The notes: generated by a model from the sequence alone, not told the origin. A stretch of DNA of 64,000 bases from Hydrogenovibrio thermophilus (GCF_004028275.1 NZ_CP035033.1:1922001-1986000), one strand, 5' to 3'; positions 26,018 to 35,104 are shown, numbered from the stretch's first letter. Translations and numbers: made by a program.

Positions 26018-27475
26018 ATGGATTTAATCAGCTTATATCCAACCTGGTACGAACCAATCGTCGGTTCGGGCTGGGTGGTTGCGCTTATCGCAACCTTTCA
26101 TGTGTTAGCCTCCCACACTTCCGTGGGGGCCGCACTTCTCTTTGCCTACCTGTCTCACAAAGCCTACAAAGAAGACCGTGAAGACTTGCTGGATTTCATC
26201 AAGAAATACGGCCTTTTCCTATTGGTCTTCACCTATGTGGCCGGTTCCATAACCGGTCCGGGCATCTGGTATTCGACCACCGTCGCCAGCCCGAATGGGA
26301 TCGGCGCGCTGATTCACTCCTTCGTATGGAAGTGGGCCACCGAATGGGTCTTCTTCGTGATCGAAGTGGTCGGTGTATATATGATTGTGTATCTGGTCGG
26401 CAAAGTGGATAAGAAAACCCACATGAAGATTTCGCTGATTTTCGGGATTGCCTCTCTGGCCACCATGGTCATCATCGTCGGGATTCTGTCGTTCATGATG
26501 GTTCCGGGAAAAGAGATGTGGTTTGAAGAAGGCGGTTACCTGAACGGTTTCTACGGCACCAACACCTTTGCTCAACTGGGTATGCGTATGGCGTTCATGT
26601 TCACCATGACCGCGGTGGTCGGCGGTATCATCATCTCCGGCATCAAAGACCCGGCCTTCAAAAAGGAAATGGCGCGTAAATTGGGTTGGCTGGGGATTAT
26701 CTCCACCTTGATCGGTGCGGCCATGTTCCAATGGTATATGACCTCCGTTCCAGGCCAAGCGATTCTGGTCATGGAAAACCGTTTGCCGGATTACTTCCAG
26801 GCCAGCATCATGGCGGTCTTGGCAGGTACCCTGGCGTATTTCATCATCACCATGCTACGTCCTCAAGTATTGGTTCAAGGCTTTGCCGGTGCCATGGCGG
26901 TCATCATTCTGGTGGCCGGTCTGTGGCCGGAGGAAACCGCACGTGAATCCATGCGTAAACCCTGGGTCGCCGGTCAATACGTTTACTCCAACCAGGTCGT
27001 TGGACGCGACGTCCCGGGTATGGACATCAAATCGCAACTGCCAACCATCGAAAAAGTCGGTATCCTCAAGGCGCACCCTTTTACGCCTGAACACCTGAAA
27101 GAAGTCAATAACGGCAATATGATCCAAGCCGGTGAATTCATCGCCATGACCTATTGTTCAAACTGTCACTCGCCAAGTGAAAGCGGCATTCGTCCGCTAC
27201 ACCGTTACTTCCCGGACGGCATCACGCAAGCACGCATGGAAGAGTATGTACGGGGTGTCCTCACCACCGGCAACATCGCTTACATGCCGAAAATGCCGAT
27301 GCTGGAGTCGGAAGTCAAAGCCTTGTCGGCCTTCTTGGTCATGAACAAGGAAGGCGGACAAGCCGCCGTCACTGCGGCGATTGACAAAGAAATTTCAGAC
27401 CGTGACCGTGCGTTGGCCATTAAACAAGCCGACGACAAAGTTGCACGTCTGACCGTTGAACAGGAGGGCAAATAA
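26018..27475 (+). CDS. Cytochrome bd-like (CydA-type) membrane subunit fused to a c-type heme domain
   Basis: 485 residues: about nine membrane helices (1-310) followed by a soluble domain with one heme c motif, CSNCH at 380-384, and a candidate Met ligand in PKMPM. The membrane part resembles CydA. FHVLASH (His28) near the N-terminus corresponds to the FH of CydA helix I. TEWVFFVIEV has Glu109 and Glu116, like the oxygen-site acids. MRKPWVAGQYVYSN recalls the GRQPW motif with Q changed to K. CydA itself has no heme c and has a Q-loop, which I do not see here. It probably receives electrons from cytochrome c and/or exchanges them with quinone or oxygen. It is the first gene of a six-gene operon; RBS GAGGAA. 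Confidence 0.75.
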   Translation: MDLISLYPTWYEPIVGSGWVVALIATFHVLASHTSVGAALLFAYLSHKAYKEDREDLLDFIKKYGLFLLVFTYVAGSITGPGIWYSTTVASPNGIGALIHSFVWKWATEWVFFVIEVVGVYMIVYLVGKVDKKTHMKISLIFGIASLATMVIIVGILSFMMVPGKEMWFEEGGYLNGFYGTNTFAQLGMRMAFMFTMTAVVGGIIISGIKDPAFKKEMARKLGWLGIISTLIGAAMFQWYMTSVPGQAILVMENRLPDYFQASIMAVLAGTLAYFIITMLRPQVLVQGFAGAMAVIILVAGLWPEETARESMRKPWVAGQYVYSNQVVGRDVPGMDIKSQLPTIEKVGILKAHPFTPEHLKEVNNGNMIQAGEFIAMTYCSNCHSPSESGIRPLHRYFPDGITQARMEEYVRGVLTTGNIAYMPKMPMLESEVKALSAFLVMNKEGGQAAVTAAIDKEISDRDRALAIKQADDKVARLTVEQEGK

Positions 27476-28722
27476 TGGATGCTGCTCAAGTTGCTCAGGT
27501 TACTGAGATGATGTATGCCCTGCGTAACCCCGCAGGGATTCCAACCTATCCGATTGTTTTCATTGCGTTAGGGGTATTGACCTTCGCCATGCACATTTTC
27601 TTTGTGCAGTTGATGCTGGGCACCTCTTTGATTACGCTCATCGGCGCTTTCAGCCAGAACGCTTACTGGCGTCGCCTGGGCGCCGCCATGCTGGAAATCG
27701 CCAAGGTGTCCGTTTCGGTCGCCATTGTAATCGGGGTCGCTCCGTTGCTGTTCGTGCAGGTCACCTATGATCCGCACTGGTACACGTCCAACGTGCTGTC
27801 CGCCGACTGGGTCATCTCCTTTATCGTCCTTCTGATTCTGGCGTATTGGGCGATGTACTTCTATTACTTCCGCAACAACAAAGAAAAAGACAAAACTCTT
27901 CAGCCGAAATCACGCTGGTCGATGGTTGTCAGCTTGGCGTTGATGTTGGTCGTCGGTTTCATCATGCACAGTTTGACCAAACAAATGTTGCACCCTGAAC
28001 TGTGGCAAGAATGGTATATGCAGAACGGCACCCTGGACTATTCCGGTTCCCAACTGCATGCCTTCAGCCCTTGGCGCTTTGCGTTCTTCATCAGTTTGGC
28101 GATTCCGGTTGCCGGTGCGATGTTGGTCACCTACCGTCGCTTTAAGTCGGTGCGTGAAGATGCCGATCACGACTACTTGAACTGGGCGGCAAGCGTCGGC
28201 AAAAAATGGATGCTGGCCGGTTCGGTGATTTCAACCGTGCTGTACATCGGTTGGATGATGACCTTACCGGAAACTGCCGGCAATTTCGCCACGTCCTTCT
28301 GGGGTATCCTCGGTGGCGCCGCGGTTCTGTTCTACGGTATTTGGGGCTTGATTCGTCTCAGAGGCGAAGCCCGCATCTGCAGCTACATGGCCTTGCCAAT
28401 GGGCCTAGTGGTCGGTTTGATTGTCGCCATCTCACGTGAAGTGTTGCGTTACGACATCCTGAACGGATTCTTCAACTACAGTTTCTTCGACTACAAAGTG
28501 ATTACAGACTGGTATTCCACCGGCTTGTTCTTCCTGACCTTTGCGATTGTCGGCGGTAGCGTCTTGGCTTACTTCCTGACCATCGCTTGGAAAGCCGGGC
28601 AAACCGTCGGCGTTTACACGCCGGGCGAAACCGTCAATAAGATGGGCACCATCGCAATTTGGATCATGACCCTGTGGATGGTCCAGTTCTTTGCGGTTGG
28701 CTTCTATATCTGGTCACTGTAA
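27475..28722 (+). CDS. Second bd-like polytopic membrane subunit
   Basis: A 415-residue protein with roughly ten membrane helices; ATG overlaps the preceding stop by one base. The N-terminus FAMHIFFVQLMLGTSLITL (His40) is a second copy of the CydA-like first-helix pattern. It is followed by VAPLLFVQVTYDPHWYTSN and a helix rich in Tyr/Trp (LAYWAMYFYYF). Conserved-looking charged or liganding residues in the later helices include His (HSLTKQMLHPELW) and SREVLRYDIL. It is not a normal CydB. With the first subunit it probably forms a heterodimeric heme-bearing membrane complex. Heme content is inferred, not shown. Confidence 0.7.
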   Translation: MDAAQVAQVTEMMYALRNPAGIPTYPIVFIALGVLTFAMHIFFVQLMLGTSLITLIGAFSQNAYWRRLGAAMLEIAKVSVSVAIVIGVAPLLFVQVTYDPHWYTSNVLSADWVISFIVLLILAYWAMYFYYFRNNKEKDKTLQPKSRWSMVVSLALMLVVGFIMHSLTKQMLHPELWQEWYMQNGTLDYSGSQLHAFSPWRFAFFISLAIPVAGAMLVTYRRFKSVREDADHDYLNWAASVGKKWMLAGSVISTVLYIGWMMTLPETAGNFATSFWGILGGAAVLFYGIWGLIRLRGEARICSYMALPMGLVVGLIVAISREVLRYDILNGFFNYSFFDYKVITDWYSTGLFFLTFAIVGGSVLAYFLTIAWKAGQTVGVYTPGETVNKMGTIAIWIMTLWMVQFFAVGFYIWSL

Positions 28723-28732
28723 GGAGAAGACA

Positions 28733-29125
28733 ATGAAAAAACAATTATTAACCGTCTCATTCTGTGCCCTCACCCTGGCCGGAACGCACGCTGCGCAAGC
28801 GGATGTTAAAACACCAACGGCCTCCGGCCAGGCCATGGCTTGGCAATGTGCACCTTGCCACGGCACCAACGGGCAGGAACTGCAAGAAGCCATGCCGCCG
28901 TTGGCGGGCATGTCGGTCGAACAATTCACCGAAGCGATGATTGCTTATCGTGAAGGTACGCGCCCGGCGGTCATTATGGACCGAGTCGCGCGCGGCTTCA
29001 CAGATGAAGAAATCAAAGCCATGGCGGAATGGTTCGTCAAACAACCGATGAAGCCTTGGGAAGAAACCAGTTTAAAAGAGTCGTTGGCGGCACAGAAAGC
29101 CGGTTCGACAGGAGGTCAAGAATGA
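28733..29125 (+). CDS. Monoheme class I cytochrome c, periplasmic
   Basis: Start ATG 28733 (MKKQLLTVSFCALTLAG) with RBS AAGGAGA; the 130-residue precursor has a signal peptide ending THAAQA. One heme site, CAPCHG (Cys39, Cys42, His43), and likely axial Met in MPPLAGMSVEQF; the sequence resembles c4/c553-type domains. It overlaps the flavoprotein gene by ATGA. It is probably the soluble or complex-bound electron carrier between the sulfide dehydrogenase and the membrane subunits. Confidence 0.88.
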   Translation: MKKQLLTVSFCALTLAGTHAAQADVKTPTASGQAMAWQCAPCHGTNGQELQEAMPPLAGMSVEQFTEAMIAYREGTRPAVIMDRVARGFTDEEIKAMAEWFVKQPMKPWEETSLKESLAAQKAGSTGGQE

Positions 29126-30453
29126 GCCAATTAGAAAACATGACTTTCGATCGTAAAATCACACGACGCGATCTGATCAAAGTGTTCGGTGCCGCGGCTG
29201 TGGCCGGGACCGGCATTTTCGGCGCAAGTAATAAAGCCTACGCCAAGTCCGCGCCACACGTTGTGGTACTCGGCGGCGGTGTCGGTGGGTCCACTTTTTC
29301 AAAGTACCTGCGATTTGCCGATCCGGACGTCAAAATCACCATCATTGAACAGTATCCGGAATACATCACCTGCTTGCGAAGCAACGACGTCATCGTCGGT
29401 ATGCACACTTTGGATGATTTGACGTTCAACCTGAACACCATCAAGTCAAAATACAACGTGAATGTGGTCATCGACAAAGTCGTCGGTGCCGACTTCGACA
29501 AGAAAACCGTGCGCACCGAAAAAGGCCACAGCTTCCAATACGACAAACTGGTGGTCTCACCGGGTATCGACTTCAAATTTGAAGATTACGAAGGCTATAA
29601 CGCCGAGTTGGCCGCGGGCGATTTCCCGCACGCCTACAAAGCCGGCCCGCAAACCTTGAAGCTGCGCGATCAATTGTTCGGCATGCGTAAAGGCGGCGTC
29701 GCCATTATCGCACCACCGCAAAACCCGTTCCGTTGCCCGCCTGGGCCTTATGAACGCGCGTCCTTCTTTGCGGAGCACTTCAAGAACTTCAACCCGACAG
29801 CCAAGCTGATTGTGTTGGACCCGAAAGAACGCTTCACCAAAGACGTACCGTTCAAAAAAGCTTGGGAACGCCTCTACGGTTATAAAACCGATAACGCCCT
29901 TCTGGAATGGATACCGGGTTCCGATGGCGGTAAAGTCGTTGGGCTGGACGCCAAAAACAAAACCGTCCTCACCGAATTCGGCGAGTACAAAGCGGATGTC
30001 ATCAACATTATCCCGAACCAACGTGCCGGTAAACTGGCGCAAAAACTCGGTTTGACGGATCGTTCCGGCTGGTGCCCGATTGACCGTAACTCGTTCGAAT
30101 CCACGATTCACAAAGAAGTTTACGTTCTGGGCGACAGTAGCATTGCCGATGCGATGCCGAAATCCGGTTACTCCGCCAACTCGCAGGCCAAAGTCTGTGC
30201 GCAAGCGGTGGCCGATACGTTGAAAGGGAATCAACTGCAAAAAGCCATTTACTCCAACGTCTGTTACAGCTTGGCTGGTCAGAACTACGGGGTATCCATT
30301 GCCGCCATCTACGAGGTGCGTGACGGTTTGATTCAGCCAAAAGGCAAATCGGCCGGTGTTTCGCCGATTACCGACAAACCGGCTCAGCCGATTCTCGAAG
30401 CCGTTTATCAAAAGAACTGGCAACGTGAATTTGTGAAAGACGTATTCTCTTGA
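29122..30453 (+). CDS. fccB: Flavocytochrome c sulfide dehydrogenase, flavoprotein subunit FccB
   Basis: 443 residues from ATG 29122 (MSQLENMTFDRK). A Tat signal, KITRRDLIKVFGAAAVAG, sends it folded to the periplasm. FAD-binding VVVLGGGVGGSTFSKYL follows, then YITCLRSNDVIVG, whose Cys corresponds to the residue that covalently binds FAD in flavocytochrome c. The redox-active disulfide pair is likely in PFRCPPGPYE and SNVCYSLAGQNYG. The enzyme oxidises sulfide to sulfur species and passes electrons to cytochrome c. Being co-transcribed with bd-like membrane subunits is unusual; FccB normally pairs only with FccA. The RBS is AGGAGG. Confidence 0.92.
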   Translation: MSQLENMTFDRKITRRDLIKVFGAAAVAGTGIFGASNKAYAKSAPHVVVLGGGVGGSTFSKYLRFADPDVKITIIEQYPEYITCLRSNDVIVGMHTLDDLTFNLNTIKSKYNVNVVIDKVVGADFDKKTVRTEKGHSFQYDKLVVSPGIDFKFEDYEGYNAELAAGDFPHAYKAGPQTLKLRDQLFGMRKGGVAIIAPPQNPFRCPPGPYERASFFAEHFKNFNPTAKLIVLDPKERFTKDVPFKKAWERLYGYKTDNALLEWIPGSDGGKVVGLDAKNKTVLTEFGEYKADVINIIPNQRAGKLAQKLGLTDRSGWCPIDRNSFESTIHKEVYVLGDSSIADAMPKSGYSANSQAKVCAQAVADTLKGNQLQKAIYSNVCYSLAGQNYGVSIAAIYEVRDGLIQPKGKSAGVSPITDKPAQPILEAVYQKNWQREFVKDVFS

Positions 30454-30468
30454 TAAAGGTGTGAGGTA

Positions 30469-31188
30469 ATGACAATGTTAAAACGAACTTTAATTTCCGC
30501 CTGCACGGCCGCCTTTATCGGACTCAGCGGTGCGGCGTTAGCCGGTGGTCACGGTGAAAAGCCAGAGGCCAACCCTTGGACCAACTTCGCGTTGCAGAAC
30601 ACGCTCAACAAAATGCCGGCTGGTAATGCTGCCAACGGCAAAGAATTGAGCGACCAATGGATGTGTGCCGCCTGTCACGGCGAAACGGGTAAATCCCCTT
30701 CCCGTAACTACGCGTCCATCAACGGGATGCCGAAAGAATACACCATCAAAATGATGTTGGATTATCGCGATGGGCGTCGCTGGGAAAACTACAAACAAGC
30801 CAATATTATGGTGAAACTGGCGCAAAGCATGAACGATCAGGAAATCGCCGATTTGGCGGCTTTCTATGCCGAGCAACCGCTGACCAACTGGACAGACAGC
30901 ACCGATGTTGATCCTAAAATTGACCGTTTGGTACGTAAAGGTGACGTCAATCGTATGATTACGCCTTGTGCGTCCTGCCACGGTGTACACGGTGAAGGCC
31001 ACGGTGTCGTACCGTCCTTGGCCGGTCAGGTACCGGAGTACTTTGTCCGCACCATGAAAGCCTATCAGGACGGCCAACGCCATAACGACGTCAACCAAGG
31101 GATGTCGCAATTCACTCATGACCTGACCGACGAAGAAATTCAAGGTCTGGCGGATTACTACGCAGCCATGCCGGCTGTTAAGGAGTAA
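30469..31188 (+). CDS. Diheme cytochrome c (FccA/c4-like) subunit
   Basis: 239 residues with signal peptide (ALAGGHG) and two heme c motifs, CAACH at 66-70 and CASCH at 167-171, each followed by a c4-type domain with a candidate axial Met (INGMPKEY and VNQGMSQF). It sits 15 bases after fccB, the place of the diheme FccA subunit in flavocytochrome c operons. It is therefore the likely immediate acceptor from the FAD of FccB. The two halves look like an internal duplication. Confidence 0.88.
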   Translation: MTMLKRTLISACTAAFIGLSGAALAGGHGEKPEANPWTNFALQNTLNKMPAGNAANGKELSDQWMCAACHGETGKSPSRNYASINGMPKEYTIKMMLDYRDGRRWENYKQANIMVKLAQSMNDQEIADLAAFYAEQPLTNWTDSTDVDPKIDRLVRKGDVNRMITPCASCHGVHGEGHGVVPSLAGQVPEYFVRTMKAYQDGQRHNDVNQGMSQFTHDLTDEEIQGLADYYAAMPAVKE

Positions 31189-31192
31189 TATT

Positions 31193-31291
31193 ATGAATGG
31201 CATTAAAGCAATTATCTGGGGCTTGATCCTGACCTTTGGTTCAGTCGCACTGATGTGGTGGCTGAGTACCATCACCGTCGTCGCGGTTTAA
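31193..31291 (+). CDS. 32-residue single-pass membrane peptide (CydX-like position)
   Basis: ATG 31193 begins four bases after the diheme cytochrome stop, with GGAG in the end of that gene as ribosome site. The product is one hydrophobic helix (MNGIKAIIWGLILTFGSVA, then LMWWLSTITVVAV) and stops at 31291, just before the terminator. Small one-helix peptides (CydX, CbdX) are known accessory subunits of bd oxidases, so a similar role in this complex is likely. Nothing but size, hydrophobicity and position supports it. Confidence 0.6.
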   Translation: MNGIKAIIWGLILTFGSVALMWWLSTITVVAV

Positions 31292-31314
31292 GCCCAACCC
31301 ACTCTCCTCAGCCG

Positions 31315-31351
31315 ACCTCCCTTTTCAGGATGAAAATGGGAGGTTTTTTTA
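31315..31351 (+). terminator. Rho-independent terminator of the sulfide/bd-like operon
   Basis: ACCTCCC...GGGAGGT, extended by TTTTC/GAAAA, closes a small loop and is followed by TTTTTTT. It lies 24 bases after the 32-residue gene. Confidence 0.9.
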
Positions 31352-31461
31352 TTTCTGACCCACGCACATTAATGGCCCGACAAGCCCCTCTTCAAGTTTC
31401 GTCCTCCGTCTGAACGCGTTACAATAAATGCTTTCAAATTAAACACGAACCGACCAAATCC

Positions 31462-32685
31462 ATGCCATCCCTTTCATCGTCCAACCCTTCGGCCGCCAAT
31501 CTGTCACCGATGTTCTTAATCGTGGTCGTCGCCATGATTGGCATGCTCGCGCCTTTCACCATCGACACCTATTTGCCCTCTTTTCCGGCCATTGAAGCCG
31601 AGCTGTCCGCGAATCGGGATTTACTCTCGCAAACGCTGGCCATTTACCTCATCAGTTTCGCCTTGGCAACACTGTTTTGGGGGCCGATGGCCGACCGTTG
31701 GGGACGCAAACCGATTATTCTCATCAGCTTGGTTGGGTATTTGGCCGCCTCCATTCTCAGCGCCTTGGCACAGAACATCGAAACCCTGTTGCTGGGTCGC
31801 GCCTTGCAAGGCACGATGTTGGCGGGCAGTCTGGTCGCGAGCCGCGCCATGTTGCGCGATTTCTTTCAGGGCGACGAAGCGCAAAAAGCCATGGCGTTGA
31901 TGATGATGCTGTTCACCGCGGCCCCGGCATTGGCCCCGATTATCGGCGGTTGGTTGGAAATGCACCTGGGCTGGCGCTCGGTGTTTTATTTTCTGGCGAT
32001 TTACAGCGTCATCATCATTATGCTGTTTTCCCTGCGGGTGAAAGAGTCCCAATCCCCCGAACACGTACAATCCATTCACCCGCTTCGCATCCTCAAAGGC
32101 TACTGGCAAAGTCTGGTGCATCCGCAGTTTTTGCGGCTGGTGGCCGCCCAAGGGTTTATTATCGGCGGATTCTTTGTCTATGTGGCCGGTGCCGCCAGCG
32201 TGGTGTTCGACCACCTGAAACTCGGTGAACGGGATTTCTGGATACTGTTTGTGCCGGTGGTGTCCGGCGTGCTGGTCGGTTCCATTCTGATTCACCGCCT
32301 CACCCACCGATTCAAAGCCACCACCTTAATCAATGTTGCTTTTGCGCTGGCAAGTTTGGCGGTCATCATCAATCTCATCTTTGAAAGCTTCTTGCCGGTT
32401 CAGGCCTGGCTGGTCATTGCGCCGCTGGTGCTCTATTCGTTTGCGTTTGCCATGGCGAACCCCGGCCTCAGTTTGGTGGCACTGGATTGCTTGCCGAGCC
32501 AACGCGGTCTGGCCAGTTCGGTGCAAAGTCTCTTTCAAATGGGGATGGCGGGATTAGTCGCCGCGCTGGTGGTGCCGTATGTGCAGCACAGTCTGCAATG
32601 GATGGCGATATCGCAAGCGATACTGGTGATGCTGGCGCTGTTGCTCTGGCTGAGTGTGCGCCGTCAGATTCAAACCACGGCCTGA
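31462..32685 (+). CDS. Bcr/CflA family MFS multidrug transporter
   Basis: A 407-residue, 12-helix major facilitator. The N-terminus (TIDTYLPSFPAIEAEL, then ALATLFWGPMADRWGRKPII with the loop 2-3 signature) and RALQGTMLAGSLVASRAMLRD are characteristic of drug:proton antiporters of the Bcr/CflA group. It exports drugs or related small molecules at the inner membrane. It stands alone and converges on the RDD gene. The substrate cannot be told. Confidence 0.88.
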   Translation: MPSLSSSNPSAANLSPMFLIVVVAMIGMLAPFTIDTYLPSFPAIEAELSANRDLLSQTLAIYLISFALATLFWGPMADRWGRKPIILISLVGYLAASILSALAQNIETLLLGRALQGTMLAGSLVASRAMLRDFFQGDEAQKAMALMMMLFTAAPALAPIIGGWLEMHLGWRSVFYFLAIYSVIIIMLFSLRVKESQSPEHVQSIHPLRILKGYWQSLVHPQFLRLVAAQGFIIGGFFVYVAGAASVVFDHLKLGERDFWILFVPVVSGVLVGSILIHRLTHRFKATTLINVAFALASLAVIINLIFESFLPVQAWLVIAPLVLYSFAFAMANPGLSLVALDCLPSQRGLASSVQSLFQMGMAGLVAALVVPYVQHSLQWMAISQAILVMLALLLWLSVRRQIQTTA

Positions 32686-32717
32686 GCGGCGTCATACATT
32701 GTCAGAAACAAAAACGC

Positions 32718-32727
32718 CCAGGCCTGG
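32718..32727. repeat. CCAGGCCTGG palindrome between convergent genes
   Basis: Lies between the MFS transporter and the convergent RDD gene in the context AAAAACGCCCAGG, and may take part in a weak terminator. Confidence 0.75.
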
Positions 32728-32745
32728 TGAAAATAAAGATAAAAC

Positions 32746-33246
32746 TTAACGTTGATTGACGACCAAAGTGCGCGCCAAAATATCGTGCAAGCCTTGTTTT
32801 CGGGCGGTGAAGGCAATCATCAGGAAACCGATCATCAACAAAATCGCCGACAGGTATTTTCCGAAAAAGCGCCCGGTAGCACGCAGAAACGAAATGCGCT
32901 GACCGTCGTAATCGGTAACTTTAATGCCCAGTGCCATCTTGCCCAACGTGCCTTGCTTCGACGACGATTCCATCAACGCAAAGTACCCCCAGGTAATCAG
33001 AATCGACCCCAAATCCACCGTATTGTCGTATTCCTCCATCGGCACTTCCTGATTCAAGTCCACCAACCCCATCAAGGCCAGGGCAAAACCGATGATGACA
33101 AACACAAACGAAATCACCACAAAGTCGATGATATACGCCGCCAAACGCTTCCAGAAACCGGCGTACCGGACTGGCGCTTCCGGTTCGGTCACGGGCGTGA
33201 TTTCATTTTCCACAATGGGTTGAATGTCTTCCTGCTTCTTATCCAT
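32746..33246 (-). CDS. RDD family membrane protein
   Basis: A 166-residue protein with the RDD pattern: RYAGFWKRLAAYIIDFVVIS (Arg and Asp residues in helix 1), two further helices, and GKMALGIKVTDYDGQRISF. The first ~25 residues are acidic and probably disordered. RDD proteins are small polytopic membrane proteins; some are linked to ion transport, but most have no known role. No operon partner is evident. Confidence 0.85.
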   Translation of the reverse strand: MDKKQEDIQPIVENEITPVTEPEAPVRYAGFWKRLAAYIIDFVVISFVFVIIGFALALMGLVDLNQEVPMEEYDNTVDLGSILITWGYFALMESSSKQGTLGKMALGIKVTDYDGQRISFLRATGRFFGKYLSAILLMIGFLMIAFTARKQGLHDILARTLVVNQR

Positions 33247-33307
33247 ACTGCGTCCTTTCCTAGGGTTTGAATTTAGGTTTGAAATTTGGGTTTAAAACTT
33301 CCGTCTT

Positions 33308-34069
33308 CTAAAAGGCAATCAGTGCCGCGCCGTTATCTTTCAGCCACTGTTTATGGGTCTCGAAATCCGGGCAATGGCGCGCCACCAGCGCCCAGTAATC
33401 GGCGGAATGATTCGGATGAATCAAATGACACAACTCATGTTGAATCACATAATCCACCACCGCTTTCGGCGCCATCGCCAGCCGCCAGTTGAACTGCACT
33501 CGCCCGTCGGTGTAGCAACTGCCCCAACGGGATTTGTAATTGCGGATGGTCACTTCGGTGGGCTGCACCCCGATTTGCTCAGCAAACATCTGTAAGCGCG
33601 GTTCCAGATAAGTTTGCAGTTGCTCGCTGAAAAACTGCACCACTTTTTTGCGCTGTGTGGCTTGCGGGTCTTTCAAAGCGCGGGCGGTTTTCATATACGC
33701 CATCAAATGCGCGCCGTCCAGCGCCACCGACAGGGTTTTCACCGGGGTATGATGATCTTCTTTGAACAGGATTTTTTCGCCGAACAGCAACAGCTCGTGG
33801 CCGTTTTTCAACAGCAGGCGTTTCGGCATTTCCGCCTGATGCTGGCGGATTTGCTGCAACAACCAATCCCGCTCGTTTTCGATCAGGGATTCGATTGTCG
33901 CATCGGAAAATTGTTTCGGCACCATCAGGGCGATGCGGTCGGGTTCGACTTTCAGGGCAATCGAACCGCGGCGGGTGGTTTTAACCACCTCGATTGTTTC
34001 AGTATCCAGTTGTAATGTTTGCACTCGGCTGAACCATCTTTGATTGCAATGCGACAAATTGTACTGCAA
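33308..34069 (-). CDS. YgjP-like (SprT-related) zinc metallopeptidase
   Basis: A 253-residue protein of the WLM/YgjP family. The metal site is VDYVIQHELCHLIHPNHS (HExxH with a third His downstream), preceded by YKSRWGSCYTDGRVQFNWRL, the family signature. The N-terminal half is a beta-rich region (GSIALKVEPDRIALMVPKQF). Such proteins are predicted zinc-dependent peptidases related to SprT and M48. Substrate unknown. The start at 34069 is not supported by a strong ribosome site; a start ~17 residues later is possible. Confidence 0.85.
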   Translation of the reverse strand: MQYNLSHCNQRWFSRVQTLQLDTETIEVVKTTRRGSIALKVEPDRIALMVPKQFSDATIESLIENERDWLLQQIRQHQAEMPKRLLLKNGHELLLFGEKILFKEDHHTPVKTLSVALDGAHLMAYMKTARALKDPQATQRKKVVQFFSEQLQTYLEPRLQMFAEQIGVQPTEVTIRNYKSRWGSCYTDGRVQFNWRLAMAPKAVVDYVIQHELCHLIHPNHSADYWALVARHCPDFETHKQWLKDNGAALIAF

Positions 34070-34138
34070 AAACCGTCGATGCTCGACAATTTACCGATGA
34101 AGCCACCGCAAGTCATGAGAATCCCGTAAAATATTCCC

Positions 34139-35104
34139 ATGACCACGACACCCGACATCGAAAAGACCACCGAAACACCGTTTGAATGCCACTTTACGCT
34201 GGCGCAGGAACAATCGCTTCTGGACGCCTTGCAAACGCATTTACCGGACGGCGTGACCTTTTCCAATCAAGCCTTAAAACGCTTTTGCCAACAAGGCGCG
34301 GTCTGGGTGGCCGAACCGTTAAAAAAAACTGACGCCAACAGCGACACCCCAAAATTAACCCGACCTGGCCGAATCCGCCGCGCCAAAAAAGTCCTGCCGG
34401 CCGGTAGCGAGGTGTCGTTTTACTACAATCCAACAGTGTTAAGCAGCGAGATTCCCTCGCCTGTATTGATTGCAGACGAACAGACATACAGCGTTTGGTA
34501 CAAGCCCAAAGGCGTACTGTCGCAAGGTTCGAAATGGGGCGACCACACCACTTTGTACCGCTGGGTGGAAAGCGAATACCATTTCGAGCAACCGCCGCAC
34601 CAACGCCCCTGCTGGCCGATTCACCGTCTCGACAAAGCCACCGACGGCCTGATGCTGTTGGCGCACAATAAGAAAACCGCCCAACAACTCGCGCAGCGTT
34701 TTGAGCGCACAAATGCCGAAGACGAGCCGGATGAGCCGCGACAACCGCACATTCGTAAAATCTACCAGGCCTGGGTAAAAGGGGAATTTCCGCCGGACAC
34801 CGTCACATTGGATGCCCCGATTGACGGCAAAGCCGCGCGCAGTCATGTCACGCGGCTGGCCTATGATGCCGAGCGACATCAAAGTCGGGTGGAAGTGACC
34901 ATCGACACCGGCCGTAAACACCAGATTCGCATTCATCTGGCGCAGGCCGGTTTTCCGATTATCGGCGACCGCCTGCACGGCGACGCTGACGAAAACGCGC
35001 CGGACTTACAGCTCACCGCCGTGCGTTTGACGCTGCTTTCCGAAAACGGTGAGATGGAACAGGACTACCGTTTGCCGGATGCACTCAATACGCTGATAGC
35101 TTAA
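34139..35104 (+). CDS. RluA-family pseudouridine synthase
   Basis: A 321-residue enzyme with an N-terminal extension and the catalytic core WPIHRLDKATDGLMLLAHNK, where the Asp in HRLD is the nucleophile. VWYKPKGVLSQGS is motif I, IDTGRKHQIRIHLAQAGFPI motif III. It isomerises uridine to pseudouridine in RNA. The N-terminal ~90 residues (SNQALKRFCQQGAVWV) look like a degenerate S4-type RNA-binding region. The target RNA is not deducible. It is divergent from the YgjP-like gene. Confidence 0.85.
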   Translation: MTTTPDIEKTTETPFECHFTLAQEQSLLDALQTHLPDGVTFSNQALKRFCQQGAVWVAEPLKKTDANSDTPKLTRPGRIRRAKKVLPAGSEVSFYYNPTVLSSEIPSPVLIADEQTYSVWYKPKGVLSQGSKWGDHTTLYRWVESEYHFEQPPHQRPCWPIHRLDKATDGLMLLAHNKKTAQQLAQRFERTNAEDEPDEPRQPHIRKIYQAWVKGEFPPDTVTLDAPIDGKAARSHVTRLAYDAERHQSRVEVTIDTGRKHQIRIHLAQAGFPIIGDRLHGDADENAPDLQLTAVRLTLLSENGEMEQDYRLPDALNTLIA

